Assembly: GCA_013368445.1 (NCBI GenBank)
Contig: JAACJO010000004.1
Coordinates: 186,001-250,000, forward strand
Source of the DNA: Leucocoprinus leucothites
Taxonomy: Eukaryota; Basidiomycota; Agaricomycetes; Agaricales; Agaricaceae
Reading direction: 5' to 3'
Length of the DNA: 64,000 bases
Shown piece after piece: positions 1 to 11,588 of this stretch. Numbering within the stretch: position 1 is the first letter of the stretch; each line of letters opens with the position of its first letter. The translations under genes and the position numbers were made by a program. The notes beneath the pieces were generated by a model, which saw only the letters and a list, made by a program, of their open reading frames with translations, ran no database searches and was not told the DNA's origin.

Positions 1-20
1 TCTTGAGATAGAGATACGAC

Positions 21-1606
21 ATGGCCTCACAATTGGAACAAACACCGAGTGTGCAGTCTTCACAGGCTGAGGTTTGGTACCTCAAGGATGTGCTTTTCGG
101 AGCGCCTGGTGAGGAGAAGAAGGGGTATAAGATTATTACGCAGAATTTTAACGGGTGAGTTGACCTTTTCCTCGTTCTTTTCTTACATTTTGAATTGACG
201 TTTTACCCCTATCTGGCAGACCCTGTTCGTTTATTGCTATATGTGAGTCTCTATCGCGCAGTCTATCCATTCTGGAGGAGAAAGCAGTCAACTAATTCAA
301 CCAATATGCGCGCAGGTAATATTTTGATTCTACGTGGCAACATTACGATTCTTCCACCGGAAAGAAGAACAGTATCATACGAATTCCTTTCTCAGTTAGT
401 CGCTGAACACTTGTTGACGAGTAGCCCTGATGTTGACATTTCCGCCGCGTTGGAAATTATGCCATATACCCAAAGTATGTCTGCCTTCCCCCTCCCTTCC
501 CAAACAACCAACCATTCAACTGATAATCAATCATTTCACACCGCCCCACAGAGGGAATGGACTTGAACCCACTCTTCACATCCTCAACGTCCTTCCGGCC
601 ATCACAACACGCCGCAGGAGGAGGTCTCAATCTGTTTGAGAAAGCGAAGATTGAGTTGGTACATGGGTGGTTGGTCGATCCGGAGTCGGAGGAGGGGGGA
701 GTGATGGGGAGAGTGGCGAAGGATTATGATAGAGCGGTTGAGTTGATTGCGGAGGTGGATCATTTGACCGGAGGGAGGTTGGTTTTGGACGAGGAGGCTT
801 TTTTGAGGGGTGATGATAGTGCTGGACCGAGTGGGAGTGGGAGTGAGAGTAGAGGTGCGATGGGAAGTTATACCGATGAGCAAAAGAAGAAGATTGAAGA
901 TGGTCAGTACATTTTGAGTGATCGTATAATTTGGCTCGTTGGCTTAACGACGACATCTCACCTGTAGCTATCATCGTTCGGCGATTTCTCCAAGCTACAT
1001 CCTCTCAATTAACATACCACGGCCTCTTCCACCTCGCACAATCCCTTCGTCCACATACTCTTTACGCCCTATTCCGGAATTCTCATCTCTCGATAATCTA
1101 CAAAACCGTCGAGGATGGAGAAGATGGCTCTGCAGCGTTGTACGGTCTCGTCACAGACCAAGTCTTCCTACACGAACCTTCCATCGTATGGGAGAGGTTA
1201 GAAGATGTGGATGGGAGTTCGTCTGTTTGGGTTGATGCTGACTTTCGAAGGGCGAATCCTGCGGGTGGAGATTTCGCTGGGCAGACAGCGGAAGAGGCGA
1301 TGACTGCTGCTGAGATTGCTGCTGGTATTATTGATCCTGCCGAGTGAGTAAACCGAGCCTTTACACCTCTTTATGTCTGTCTCTATTCGACCCTGAAGCT
1401 GATATGATAACGCTTTTTGCAGTCACGAACTCGCTAGACAACTACAGGAGGAAGAAGAACGGCTCGCGCGGGAAGAACACCAGCAGTATCTCCGTGAACA
1501 ATATGAACGTGCTGCTTATGAGCAGGCACAGGCGGAAAATCGGAGAGAGGCAATGGAGAAGAAGGCTGCAAAGAAGAAGAAATCTAGAGATTGTATTATT
1601 ATGTGA
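21..1606 (+). CDS. MINDY-family K48-type deubiquitinase with MIU and CaaX end
   Basis: Six exons (21-154, 220-242, 316-474, 552-902, 968-1343, 1423-1606) sum to 409 codons with all junctions in frame. The 408-residue product matches MINDY (FAM63) cysteine deubiquitinases, which trim K48-linked ubiquitin chains. The catalytic Gln-Cys spacing is visible as QNFNGPC (Q41, C47), created by joining exons 1 and 2. The likely catalytic His is H262 in LFRNSHLSIIYKT, followed by the family block LVTDQVFLHEPS. The segment at about 350-362 (DHELARQLQEEEE) reads as a MIU ubiquitin-binding helix, followed by a Glu/Arg/Lys-rich coiled coil. The protein ends KKKKSRDCIIM, a polybasic stretch plus a CaaX box that would predict prenylation and membrane contact. 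The start is the first ATG and no upstream in-frame sequence is available. Family assignment is firm; linkage specificity is inferred from the family. Confidence 0.93.
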
Positions 1607-1951
1607 TTTTTAACGTGTTAGTTTTTCCCCTTTTCCTTGACTGCTTGCTACTTTCTTCGGGCTCAGTGGTGCTAGACAGCGCCTAGTTGTTTATGCTTTT
1701 GGAAGTCGAGGATCTGATATTTATTATTTATTCTTGGGTTGCCTGGGTTCAATGCAATAGATTTAGATCTTCGATTCGGTTCGGAGACTTCCGCGTCGAG
1801 GCTTTGACATCTTGACGTCCATTGATTTAAATTCGTGATCCTCTTCTCCAAAATCCTTCTCATCCTTATCTTATCTCCTTCACCTTTCTCATCACTCTCT
1901 TCCCCGCCTCTCTTTTCGCTCTGTCGTTCATTTACATCCGACATTTCGACC

Positions 1952-4081
1952 ATGCCGCCATACCCCAAACAGCCTGTCGTTGACACTCTTAATCCCTGCT
2001 ACTGTCCCTCCCTCCCTGCACGCGCATATATTCACAATTTACGCCAGGAGGTAGCCACTAATTCTTCCCTCGCTAGTTTGGGTTTCCCACCGCTTCATCC
2101 TAGAGCTAGTAATCCATTTACAAAGCGTTTGGCGGGAAATGTTAGTACGCCTGGTATTGGGCCAGGCGATAAAGGCGTTTTGGATTCCGACTCTGATACG
2201 TCTTCTATTTCGATGTCGACGTCGAGTTCTTTGAGCTCTGGTGCGAGCACTACTGTGTCGGATGATGCGACCTCTGCCTCGTCTTCGTCGAACTCCCAAT
2301 CGAGCTCCTCTGCGGCTGAATCCATCTCGCATGTTTCTACACAACAGAGTACCTTTGAATCTGGTTCCGGGGAAGAAGAGGAGCAATTTTACTCCGTGTC
2401 TGGTCGTTCTAGTGCATCGATAAACTCTGCCGTCTTTGGCTATGACAACAATGACAACTCTCGTACTGGCTCTCTTGCGAATGACGCTACCACCCTCGAT
2501 TCCAGCCACATGTATAAGAATCCATTATTACGGCGGTTCAACGGACTCCGTGATTCTCATCTTCTTGCTCGCCCACCTCGCAAACGCAAAGAACTCCACA
2601 CCACCGCTGATTCCGACGGCGATAGTGATCTACGAGGTCCCTCTAAACACATCAAATCGGTTGCCGGGAGTGTGCAAAGGAGCTTCGAAGTTAGGCTGAC
2701 GCGAGAAACCTTACGATTCGATGATATTCCTTCGTCGTCAGAAAGCAACCTGGTTCTTCAATCTCTTGCTGTTCCTGCTCAACACTTGGAACGGACTCAG
2801 GATCTGGACGGGAATGGTGGTCAGTTGGCTTCGCCCGAACTGATGTCGTGGTTGCTTTCCCCTCGTCTCTTTGCTGGATCTGCTGCGACGGCCAAGAATG
2901 ACAAGAATATGCTTCCTGCTGCTAGCCTGGATGAAGAATTTATGGAGAAAGTGAAACAGGCGGCTCCGATGATTCGTATCCCTGGTAGCGCTAACAACCC
3001 ACAAACTCTCACACGATACTTGGGAAAGAATGGTTCGTCTTCAGTCCTATAAAAATCAGTCGATCAACTAACGGTTTGAATTTAAGGACTGTTGACCACC
3101 CCTTTGATGAGGATTCTCGGTATGTCGGATGTCCAAGAGCTATTGTTGGGTCCTTCACTTCAGGACCATAATGGCTTGAATATTGGACCACCAAATTTAT
3201 TCCCAGGTGTGGATATATGTTTATTCCGTGGCTATATGCGGGTAATTTACGCTTAACTTCGTAGAGTTGCATGGACATGGGACGTTCAAGTGTCTTGTTA
3301 AGTTGTCATGCGATAATGCACCGTTGAAGGACGATAATATCGTCAATCTTCATGGCCTTCCGCTTCAAGAACTGAGTTTGAATGGTACCTCTCTCTCGAA
3401 CGCTGCGTAAGATCTAACTTTCCACACCTCCCTTCAAGTTCGCGGAAGCTCATCTTGTGTGATAAACTACAGGATCTTTGTCCTCATCCCCCTACGAAAT
3501 ACATTGATACGCTTCTCAATCAGTGGAAATCCGGCGATCAACAACGACGTTATACCCGCCTTGATGATGTTCCTGAACCTGAAACTACTCGTACTCAGAG
3601 GAACGCACATCGAGATTGAGGGGTTGCGTCGTTTCGCAGAGAACATCCACTCTGAGAACCGCAGGCTGAAGGTCGAGATTCCGCTGCACTGCCGATACTA
3701 CTTGGACCGTATGTCCCCTTTTCCTGTCCTCAATCAAAATTCTCGACATTAAAACAACCGTGCTTTACGCATCCAGACATGCGTCACTACTACCTTCTTC
3801 ATCCTGCCCCTCCTCTCCTTAGCGCATACGACCGAGAAGAGATCTGGGGGCTCCAACTTGTCGATCTAAGGAAAAATCTCGCTGCTCATGGTGCGGTGAA
3901 CAGGGAGGTGCTTACGACAGGAAATAAGGCTGACTTGAGGGAGAGGTTGGGTGAGCTGTTGCTGAGGAGGAAGGGGGATATGATGGTGAAGAAGATGTAT
4001 GAAGATGGGTTATTGCTTGATGAGAGGATGAGTTTTGAGAGTGGGACTGAGAGTGGGGAGGAGGATAACGGAGGGGAGTGA
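1952..4081 (+). CDS. LRR-like protein with C-terminal SAP-like motif
   Basis: Five exons (1952-3032, 3087-3206, 3265-3406, 3473-3708, 3777-4081) sum to 628 codons in frame, giving 627 residues. The first 250 residues are disordered and Ser/Thr-rich, with acidic patches. The middle (about 360-510) has leucine-rich-repeat character: LHGLPLQELSLNGTSLSNAA, then NLKLLVLRGTHIEIEGLRR. The C-terminal 100 residues contain LVDLRKNLAAHG followed by GNKADLRERL, the pattern of a SAP-type DNA/RNA-binding helix pair, and end in an acidic tail. The ATG at 1952 has a good fungal context (accATGcc). An in-frame ATG at 1835 would add a hydrophobic stretch but lies in a pyrimidine-rich leader, so it was not preferred. 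No specific homologue is recognised; a nuclear role is only suggested by the SAP-like end. Confidence 0.8.
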
Positions 4082-4556
4082 AGTGGGAGGTGCTGGGGTT
4101 CTTTGCCTGCTTTTCGTGGATCGTGGTTGCGTTGCATGCAGTTTTGTTTCTGTTGCTGGTTCACTTGCGCTTTAAGTTTTTCTGCATTTGAAGGAGTTTT
4201 GTGGGACGTTTGCACTGGGTTTGAATTTGCTGTTGCGTTTTCTCTATATTATGATCGGGTAATTCTATGTTTGGAGGTATACTATAAAGCTGACGAGAAA
4301 GAGCTCCGCGTAATTGATCTCTTGTTCTAGTATGAATCAAGGTCCAGAGCCTTCATTATGGGAGTAGCGGAAAGACACTCGCAAATATACTTAAAGGCCA
4401 TTTCTCAGTGCAGCGACCTTGTCTAGGTCAAAACCAAAAAATAACTCTGATAGATTAAATGATAGATAAACTTGTCCGTGTCACGAAACCCCGAAAGTAT
4501 AAGAGAGAATAGCTAAGGGCACATCAGACCTCTGCTTCCCAGCTTTACACCCAAAC
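4082..4556. other. Convergent intergenic region
   Basis: Holds the 3' ends of two convergent genes. No ORF with coding character, RNA gene or repeat was seen. Confidence 0.6.
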
Positions 4557-6381
4557 TTAGTAGTAGCCTTTAGCGGAAGGGGGAGGAGTCTGCTCAGGGA
4601 ACCTGGGCACGAACTTCTTCTGCAAAGAGCGTTTGGCAGGAGCGGGGCCAGAAGCAATGGATGGGAGGGCCTGGCAGTTGGACGAGGAGGGGGCGGGGTG
4701 CGGCGGGGGTGTTGGTGCGGTGCCCTGGTGGAAGGTGCTGGTACCGTAGACACCCATAGGGATGCTGACGGATTTCGGCATTAGTTAGAGGAGAGAGAGT
4801 ATGGGAGAGAGTACGTACGCGTCGTCGCCTTTGCATTGTTCATATGTGTTGGGGGCGTAGTTGGCGGGCATGTTCTAGAGAGGGTAGGTATAAGTAATGT
4901 AGTAAAATCTCAGGTGGATTTTGGGAGAACGTACCCATTCGCAACCCATAAGGTCGTAAATGTGGTTGCACAGTTCCTTGGCTCTGGGACCTTTGCAGGC
5001 ACGGATGCAGAATTGGGAGTCGGACATGAAGTTGGTCCATTCGTGGTATTGCATGGCGTTGCTGAACGTGTTGCCGTACAACAATCCACCAACTATTAAA
5101 ACAAAAGGATGATGACAGTCAGTCTTGAATATCCTAAGGAATAATAAAATAGATCAATACGTACTGGGGTTACCTTTACCGTCAGGTCCACGGTTATCAA
5201 GTTCACCTCCTTGATCACCCTTGTTGATGTTAATCTTGGTAAAGTCACCTACGCCGGTGATTTGGACATAGTCGGGTGTCTCGACGAAATGAACGCCTTG
5301 GAGGGTACCGTTGGGGATAACGCGGGTTCCACGTCCGGATTTGGTGCACCATGCTACTTCGTGTTGTTCAGTGTCACCGATGTTACCGGGAGAAGCTATA
5401 TAACATGTCAACTGGGTGAATGGTATTAACAGGAAGGAAAAGACGTACGAGGAGCCCAGAGGCAGAAGTCCTCTGCGGAGCTTGATTAGGATCAAGGTTA
5501 GTTAGTCTTCGATGGGGGGGTGGAGTTAGTCGGGGGGAAAGAAGCTCACTTGATCCAAGAAGTCTGGCACATTGAATCTTGGCTGTTGGAAGTGCACTTG
5601 TTGACACCGCTTTGACCGACCTGGCTCTTTTCGGGGAGAGCGCTAGCTGAGTAGCCGGTATTCCAAACTTGGTTATTATTCCAGACACAGTCCCAGAGGT
5701 GGATCTAATCCCGTGTTTCAGCATCGATGATGGACAAAATAGAAAGGTGATCACGTACGGGTGTGCCGTCAGCGGTGCTTCCACCAGAGAGATCAGCGCA
5801 CTTGTTGTGGTCCTTCCAAGTCAGCTTGTTCGTCCACTACAACGATACCGTCAGACTATAACACGAGGGATGCTGGAAATGGGATCACTTACGATGTTGT
5901 AGTCCCACATCTGGTTCGCGTTTCCACCACTGCAAGTCTGGATTTGCAAGTTATTGCCGTTGGCAGCGTTTCCGCCCTTAACATCGAGGCACTTGTTACC
6001 GTGAACCTTGAGTGCACCGTCCTGGAATGTCCACTGCTGGGATTGAGCGCCAGTGCAGCCTTGGAGGGTGACAGCAGCACCGTCCGAGTTGGATGCAGCG
6101 GTCATGCACTTGGCTAATAAAATGTCAGTATATTGTTGGATTGTAATAGTTACATTTAAAACGAACTGTTGTCAAGGACGGTCTGAAGCAAGAGCTGGCC
6201 TTGGAACCTGGAATTATTGTGTAAGGGGAGCACCCCGAGGAGAGAAAGAATAAGACACATACCGGGGAACAGTCGGATTATTGTTATCCTCCTGAGCCAA
6301 AACACCCTGCATTCCCAAAGCGCTAACAAGCGCAGCGACCATAATTTTGTTGACCAAAGAAGTCTTGGTAGAGGCCTTCAT
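4557..6381 (-). CDS. Secreted CBM13 (ricin-B-like) glycoprotein
   Basis: Ten exons on the minus strand (6381-6263, 6207-6167, 6113-5893, 5836-5759, 5704-5550, 5480-5449, 5395-5165, 5092-4935, 4874-4819, 4764-4557) sum to 433 codons, giving 432 residues. The N-terminus is a signal peptide (MKASTKTSLVNKIMVAALVS, cleavage likely after GVLA). Residues about 50-150 carry beta-trefoil ricin-B/CBM13 signatures: QSQQWTFQDGALKV, KCLDVKGGNAANGNNLQIQ, NANQMWDY and a later QVWN. The remainder is the conserved Cys-rich region of basidiomycete proteins often labelled 'macrofage activating glycoprotein', with HEVAWCTKSGRGTRVIPNGT, a Cys-rich block, then a Pro/Ser-rich tail. Role: an extracellular or wall-associated protein with a probable carbohydrate-binding module. 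No catalytic residues can be assigned. All frames close, so the model is firm. Confidence 0.9.
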
Positions 6382-7249
6382 GTTTATCTAGGAGGATAGG
6401 TATAGATTCAAAAGAATGTGGGGTGACCAAAGGTCGACGATGTGAGGATATTAGAGAGAGCGGAAGTGGACACGTCGAAAAGGCAAGTCCTTGAAACAAC
6501 ACACGAAAAAGGTGAGGCAGGTTCTTATACCTCTTCGCTAGCGCCTCGGAAGGGTCAATATGCATGAGGGTTAGAGCCCTGATGGGTTATTTTTAGTCGG
6601 CTTCCTTTTTCCCCCTTCAACCTCCTAGAATGGATTAGCATCATTGGGACTTCGCAGGCCCGTGACGGCACCGTTTCGGCTTTGCCACGTTTCGGAATTG
6701 GCGATGGTCCAGTGGAGTACCGTATTCGTTCGAAGAATGAATGCGCTGTGATGATCGAAGTAAGTGACTGGGGAAGATAGGAGAGAGAAGGAGAAGGTTC
6801 TCGCTGTCTGAACAATTGATCATCATCGCAGCGGCTTCGATGACCCCATATAGCCACGACCCGGTTGAGGGTTATGCTCTCGTTATAATGATCGCATTAA
6901 GCCCGAAAAGCGCTAGAAGCAAGGGCTTGATTTACATATTAACATATGTTTTGTACTCTTCTGTACGCGCCGGGTTACCCATCGAACCCGACCTTCAAGG
7001 ACTGCCGTCGGGCGGGGGCACTACATGAACAACCGCAAGGTCTGAAAAACGAAAGTTCATGTCATATTGAGACACGTAAACGAAATGTTCCATCCAAATA
7101 CTCATACACTCGTTTTTTTGCATTCCACTCGAAAAATCACTCATCGTGTATCAACAACGAAAACAGCCAAAGTATATCCACATATTTCAACATGAGAAAA
7201 AAAAAATAAGAGACAGAAAGAAAGAAAAAAGCGTCTCGAAAAATTTCCT
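6382..7249. promoter_or_regulatory. Upstream region of the CBM13 gene
   Basis: 868 bp between the start of the secreted glycoprotein gene (minus) and the 3' end of the TPR gene (minus). It should contain the promoter of the former, next to position 6381, and the terminator of the latter's upstream neighbour is absent. A poly-A tract lies at about 7200-7206. No motif could be assigned with confidence and no gene was seen. Confidence 0.4.
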
Positions 7250-9585
7250 TCAAACCAGTTTAACCACATACCTATCCCAAGACGGGTAACTTATCCCCTC
7301 TCCCTTCATCTTCTCAATTTCCTTCGTCCTCTCACTCTTCGCCTTCCCTTTCCCCTTCCCCTTCATATCTTTCCCTGTACCATTATTCTGAGATTTATCA
7401 GCCATCAGCGCCCGCTCACGCTCTCTCCAATGAGCACACCCAACGCCGTGTTCGCATTCGAAGCCGGCTGTCGTCAAGAGACTCTCAGGGCTCAACGGAG
7501 GCGGGAATGCTACATTGGAAGAGGGGAGCATGACGATCTTGAGTCTTCGACTGTCATTCCGGGCGCGTGTAAATGGTGGTGTTTTGGGTTTCTTGGCTTT
7601 GGGAACTCCGAGTCGATCCAAGTCTTGTTCGAGTGAGGTGTCAGAGTTGCTATTTGTATCATCTGGCGGGTTTGATGACGCGACTTTTGACGAGGAAGAG
7701 GGAGGAGGGGCAGAGGAAGAAGAGGACGATGAAGACGAGGGGGGAGGGGCAGAAGAAGAGGATGACGACGACGAAGAGGGAGACGATAGAAATGAAGTAG
7801 TACTAGCAGAATGAGTGGGCGTGGACGGAGTTTCCGGTAATGGTGGTATCAGCGACATCAGCTCATTTATGGCTTCTGTATTATTAGGCTGGATTCTCAG
7901 AACAGCACGAAGGTCTTTCTCTCCCAATCAGTATTCTATATGGCTGTTATGGGCTATTCAAAAACGTACCTTTGATCGCCTCCTCCGGCCGTCCCAACAT
8001 CCGTCTAGCACGGGCTCGACGGTAATAGCCTTTACTGCTGTGATGCTGATTGAGAGCTTTGGTGCACGCGTCTTCTGCCTCGATCCAGCTAGGGAATAGA
8101 TAAACTGTCTCGATATCATCGGTTATTGAAAACCGAGAAATAAACCCACTTATTGAGCTTCAAGTGAGCCTGAGCTAGGTTGAGCTGGTAGTGCGGTAGC
8201 TCGGGCTCGATCTCGAATGCGGCCTCGTAGTGTTTCACAGCGAGGTCAAAGTCCCCCTTACGGAAAGCTGCATTTCCCTTTAAAATAATAATGAGTCCCG
8301 TGTATGAGGCAATGGACTAGGGGGGGACAAGCACAACAAACCTTTTCCTTCTCCTTCTCCGCGCGGAGGTATCTGTATTCCATTATCTCTCCAATGGACA
8401 TGTCCGATTCTTTTAGCTTTATGCCTCCTGTCTCCGACTCCTGTACAGGTTCCATCCCACCAAAGTCTAGGTCAATTTCCCATATATCTTCTTCTTGTTC
8501 CGTTTCCCAGCCATGTACCCCACTACCTCTCCCGTCCCACTCCCTTCGTTTCCCAAGCCGTACGCCACTCTCCTCTTCATCCTCTCTGACAGTACGTTCA
8601 CAGACTTCTCCGAGATGATCAGTCGAGCATCCACATCCACACCACTTGGTCGTGAGCTTTTCACGCAGGACGAGTCCGTAGCCACTGACGTCAAATTCGC
8701 GCGCGACACGCCATAGAGTTTGAGAGACTTTTTCGTATCCGTAACGGACTTTTTCTCGCCAGTTGCTTGATTCATCCCATTCGGGATGTGGAGGCATGCC
8801 GTGGATGCGTCCATACTTGAGTTCGCAGGCATCCTCGAGTGCGGACTGGCCTTCTTGTAAAGAGCCCAGGTGGGGTGGTTTTGCAAACGTGGGATCGGGG
8901 AGTGCCTCTAAAGTATCAAGATGCGCCTTTAGAGAGGAATAATATGGGAGTAGACGAAGGGAGTGTAGTCCCCGCTTTGCGCAGATCGGAACATTGTTCG
9001 TCATTGCCTGAAACAGTTTTACGTGAGCTGTGAGGTCAACACTCGCGACTGATAACGTACGAACTGGCGCAAAGCAGTGTACGACCATAGCACACTCTTC
9101 GTCGCAACCCTCTCTCCGGCCTGTCGCATGTCCATACTGATAACCGCCCGGAAGAAATCCTTGATCTCTTCATTGTTATAGTTCCAAGCAAGCCAACTAG
9201 GACCTCCGAGCGACAAGCAGCGCATTACAAAGGTAGGAAGTTGGACGAGGGAAAGGGTATACAAGTGCGTGGAGAAAAGCCGGGCAATGTCATGGTCATA
9301 TCTGATGAGTAAAATGCGCGCGATTGCATGTTCGAGCTCGGATATCTTGGGTTCAAGTTGAGCGACGGCATTCATAGCCTTTGAGAGGCTACGGTCGACG
9401 AGGGGATTGAGCTTGTGATGTCCGTGTCCGTGCCCGTGCGTAAAGCTGTGTCCGTGCGAGTGGTGGTTGTGGCCATGATTAGAGGGCAGGGGGATGTCTT
9501 TGACTGCTTGAGCAGCACCCTGACCATTCTTCTTTAAGAGACCAGAAGCTGAACGCTTCTTTACATGGGAATATTTGGCTGGCAT
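7250..9585 (-). CDS. TPR-repeat protein with His-rich N-terminus and poly-Ser linker
   Basis: Minus-strand gene with about five exons. The N-terminus is basic, then His/Gly-rich at residues about 37-58 (HGHNHHSHGHSFTHGHGHGH). A helical region follows (MRCLSLGGPSWLAWNYNNEE; VRYGYEKVSQTLWRVAREFD) with a short cysteine cluster TKWCGCGCSTDHLGEVCE. Three TPR units begin at NAAFRKGDFDLAVKHYEAAF, continue through WIEAEDACTKALNQ and YYRRARARRMLGRPEEAIKD, and end LRIQPNNTEA. The tail has two adjacent poly-Ser/APPP stretches (7684-7790) and a Lys-rich segment, and ends DRYVVKLV. Splice junctions around the TPRs were checked and preserve frame. TPRs imply a protein-binding adaptor or co-chaperone-like role; no specific orthologue is recognised. 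The CGCGC cluster might bind metal together with the His-rich part, which is inference. Confidence 0.82.
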
Positions 9586-10435
9586 CGTGTGCTACGACGT
9601 CGAGAGAAGGAGATATAGTGGCCTCGGGTTAGGCTATATTCTGAGCCTTCTAGAGCTCAAATGTATTCTATCGTCTAGAATAAGCCCTACGTAGGGCGTT
9701 GAGCCTTCGAGAGGATTGGAATATGGGCGGAGGAAAGTCGTAGAGCCAGGGTCAAGAAAGATTCTCAGCGTACAAGTATATTGATCGCAGCGTGGTAACA
9801 ATTCCAGATTGGGCGCTTATATCGGTGCGCTTATTCGAGATTGAATAGCTGTATAGCTGTGTAACTGATGCTGTCCATGCAACAATATTTAGCAGTTTAT
9901 GGAGAACATTTTACCTTCCCAAATGTTTACTCGACAGGCAACAGGCGGCAATTAGCACCGAATGTACACTTGAGTTGGTTGACCCGCCCGAGTACTACTA
10001 CTATAGGGTTTGCCAAAAGGCTGGGATCCGGGACGGTGAAATGACCAGCTAAGATTTGTATAAAGACATCTAGTGTCAGCTAGTAGCTTCATGGGGGTTT
10101 AAGCTCAGTCGGCTCTTAGCCTAAATTCTATCAGGCTAGGTTCAATTCTGTAAAATAATAAGTACCTCCTATGAGATAAGCCAATTTACCAATCCATACC
10201 TCGTGCTTCATAGGCAGAAGCCCATGCAGTCTAAGCGAGTTCAGACATATTTGCGTTCGGAGGTCCAAGGGCCCTAAAGCCCGGTCTGAAAGCAATTTAC
10301 CAGAGGAGTTCAAAGGCGAGAATACATAGCACGTGATCTAATGCAATGAAGTCCAGACTCCAGTGTCTATTCAGGGGTTGATGTATTCAAGGACACTATC
10401 TTTCTTCCATACCACCATCAGGACTTTTGGATATC
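9586..10435. other. Intergenic, no gene seen
   Basis: 850 bp. Short inverted AT/GC words occur (for example around 9680-9700), but no ORF or RNA gene can be supported. A weak tRNA-like fold at about 10105-10160 was examined and rejected. Confidence 0.5.
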
Positions 10436-11110
10436 ATAGTCAGGCTGGGAGGTACGTTCTCTGCCATGATATTTCCCTTTCACTATCTCTTTGGAGATAT
10501 TATATACTGAACGACCTTCGTAGATTCACCGGTTGCTTGTCGAGTTCATCTCCTCTTGAATGCATGTACCTCTTGACAGCAAACAGGTCTATAATGACCT
10601 TGAGCGAAGCACCTCCACCACTCCTGGCGCTATGGCATAGGAAGCGGTTGGTCCGTCTCCAACAGGTGCATTCACGCGCGCTCCTATGATGGAAAGGCCG
10701 TTAATTCCGTCCTTGAAGTCAACTTGCGTTTCTCACCTTTGGCAAATGTTGCCATCATACGTCTCGGGCGCGACCAGCGCCGCATTTCGTGGGATGAAAT
10801 CGCGCTACTGAAAGAAACGGCCAACCCGAAAATTATCCCGTACATTGTACGTGTTTCTGGTGAGCAAATGGACCACCAGATCCACAACTTGTCTCTTATT
10901 GCCATTAGGAACGATCAAGCATGTTCAACTCGCCGCCATTGCGCATATTCAGGAAGTCGTCGTGTGATATAGGGCAAATTCTAAATTTCCAGGTTTGTCG
11001 ACTGGGAATGCATTTTGCGCCATTATTAAATATATTGCTACCCAGTCGACTACAATACGCAACCCTGAGAGATTTCTCAGAGACGAACGAGTGGAAGATG
11101 GACGCTATAG
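10436..11110 (+). pseudogene. Decayed duplicate of POP5
   Basis: Shares exon order and intron positions with the intact POP5 gene at 21391-22083. Matching blocks: the start region with ATA in place of ATG (10436), HRLLVEFIS after an intron (about 10530), PLDSKQVYNDLERS (about 10567), then LANVAIIRLGRDQRRISWDE and KIIPYIVRVSG (10733-10860). The last blocks are KHVQLAAIAHIQEVVV followed by TGA (10924-10970), where the intact gene has CGA (Arg), and a degraded last exon near 11042-11100. A frameshift or stop also interrupts the second exon (near 10630). It therefore cannot encode a full protein. Retained introns show a DNA-level duplication rather than a processed copy. Confidence 0.85.
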
Positions 11111-11588
11111 GCCCGTCGTCCCGACTTCCGAAGTCAGCCTGAGGCTCTGTCTTCCATATAACGTTAGCTGACCTATTTGAAGAATTGCCACTTGCTTGTG
11201 GCGGGGTAAATCTTCGAATCAATCAGCTTGACACGCCGAACAACCATCTCGCCTAGGGTCTCAACTCTGGATCGCATAGAATGCCTATCTCCCTCATGCA
11301 GACCCACGATTCAAAGAAGAGTTGACTTGAAGAGTTCTGGTACCTTCCAAGAGGACGAAGGTATTCATTGTTATCGGTATGCTTTCTTGGCTCCACTCTT
11401 CTGGGTGCTTGGAACTTCAGGCATGCGGTGGCACGGAAGGATAGAAAAATGATGGTGGTGTCCGGAGACGGGAAGAGACGGGTATCAAAAGAGATTGGGC
11501 CTTTTCTATGTTGGAAACTTATAGAATCACACTTCTTCATCCCCTTCTCCTCTGCCCACCGCTCCCCTCCCTTCATTTCCCCCTCTCA
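11111..11588. promoter_or_regulatory. Upstream region of AONS gene
   Basis: Non-coding. The last 80 bases before 11589 are strongly pyrimidine-rich (CTCCTCTGCCC, CTCCCCTCCC), the usual look of a fungal core promoter and leader. No other feature was seen. Confidence 0.4.

Noticed and set aside
7430..7814. Plus-strand acidic ORFs opposite the TPR gene (Glu/Asp/Gly runs)
   Set aside because: Shadow of the poly-Ser/Pro tract on the minus strand.
10105..10160. tRNA-like words (GCTCAGTCGG, AGCCT...AGGCT stem, GGTTCAATTC)
   Set aside because: No acceptor stem pairs and the anticodon loop is too long; at most a chance or very degraded tRNA.
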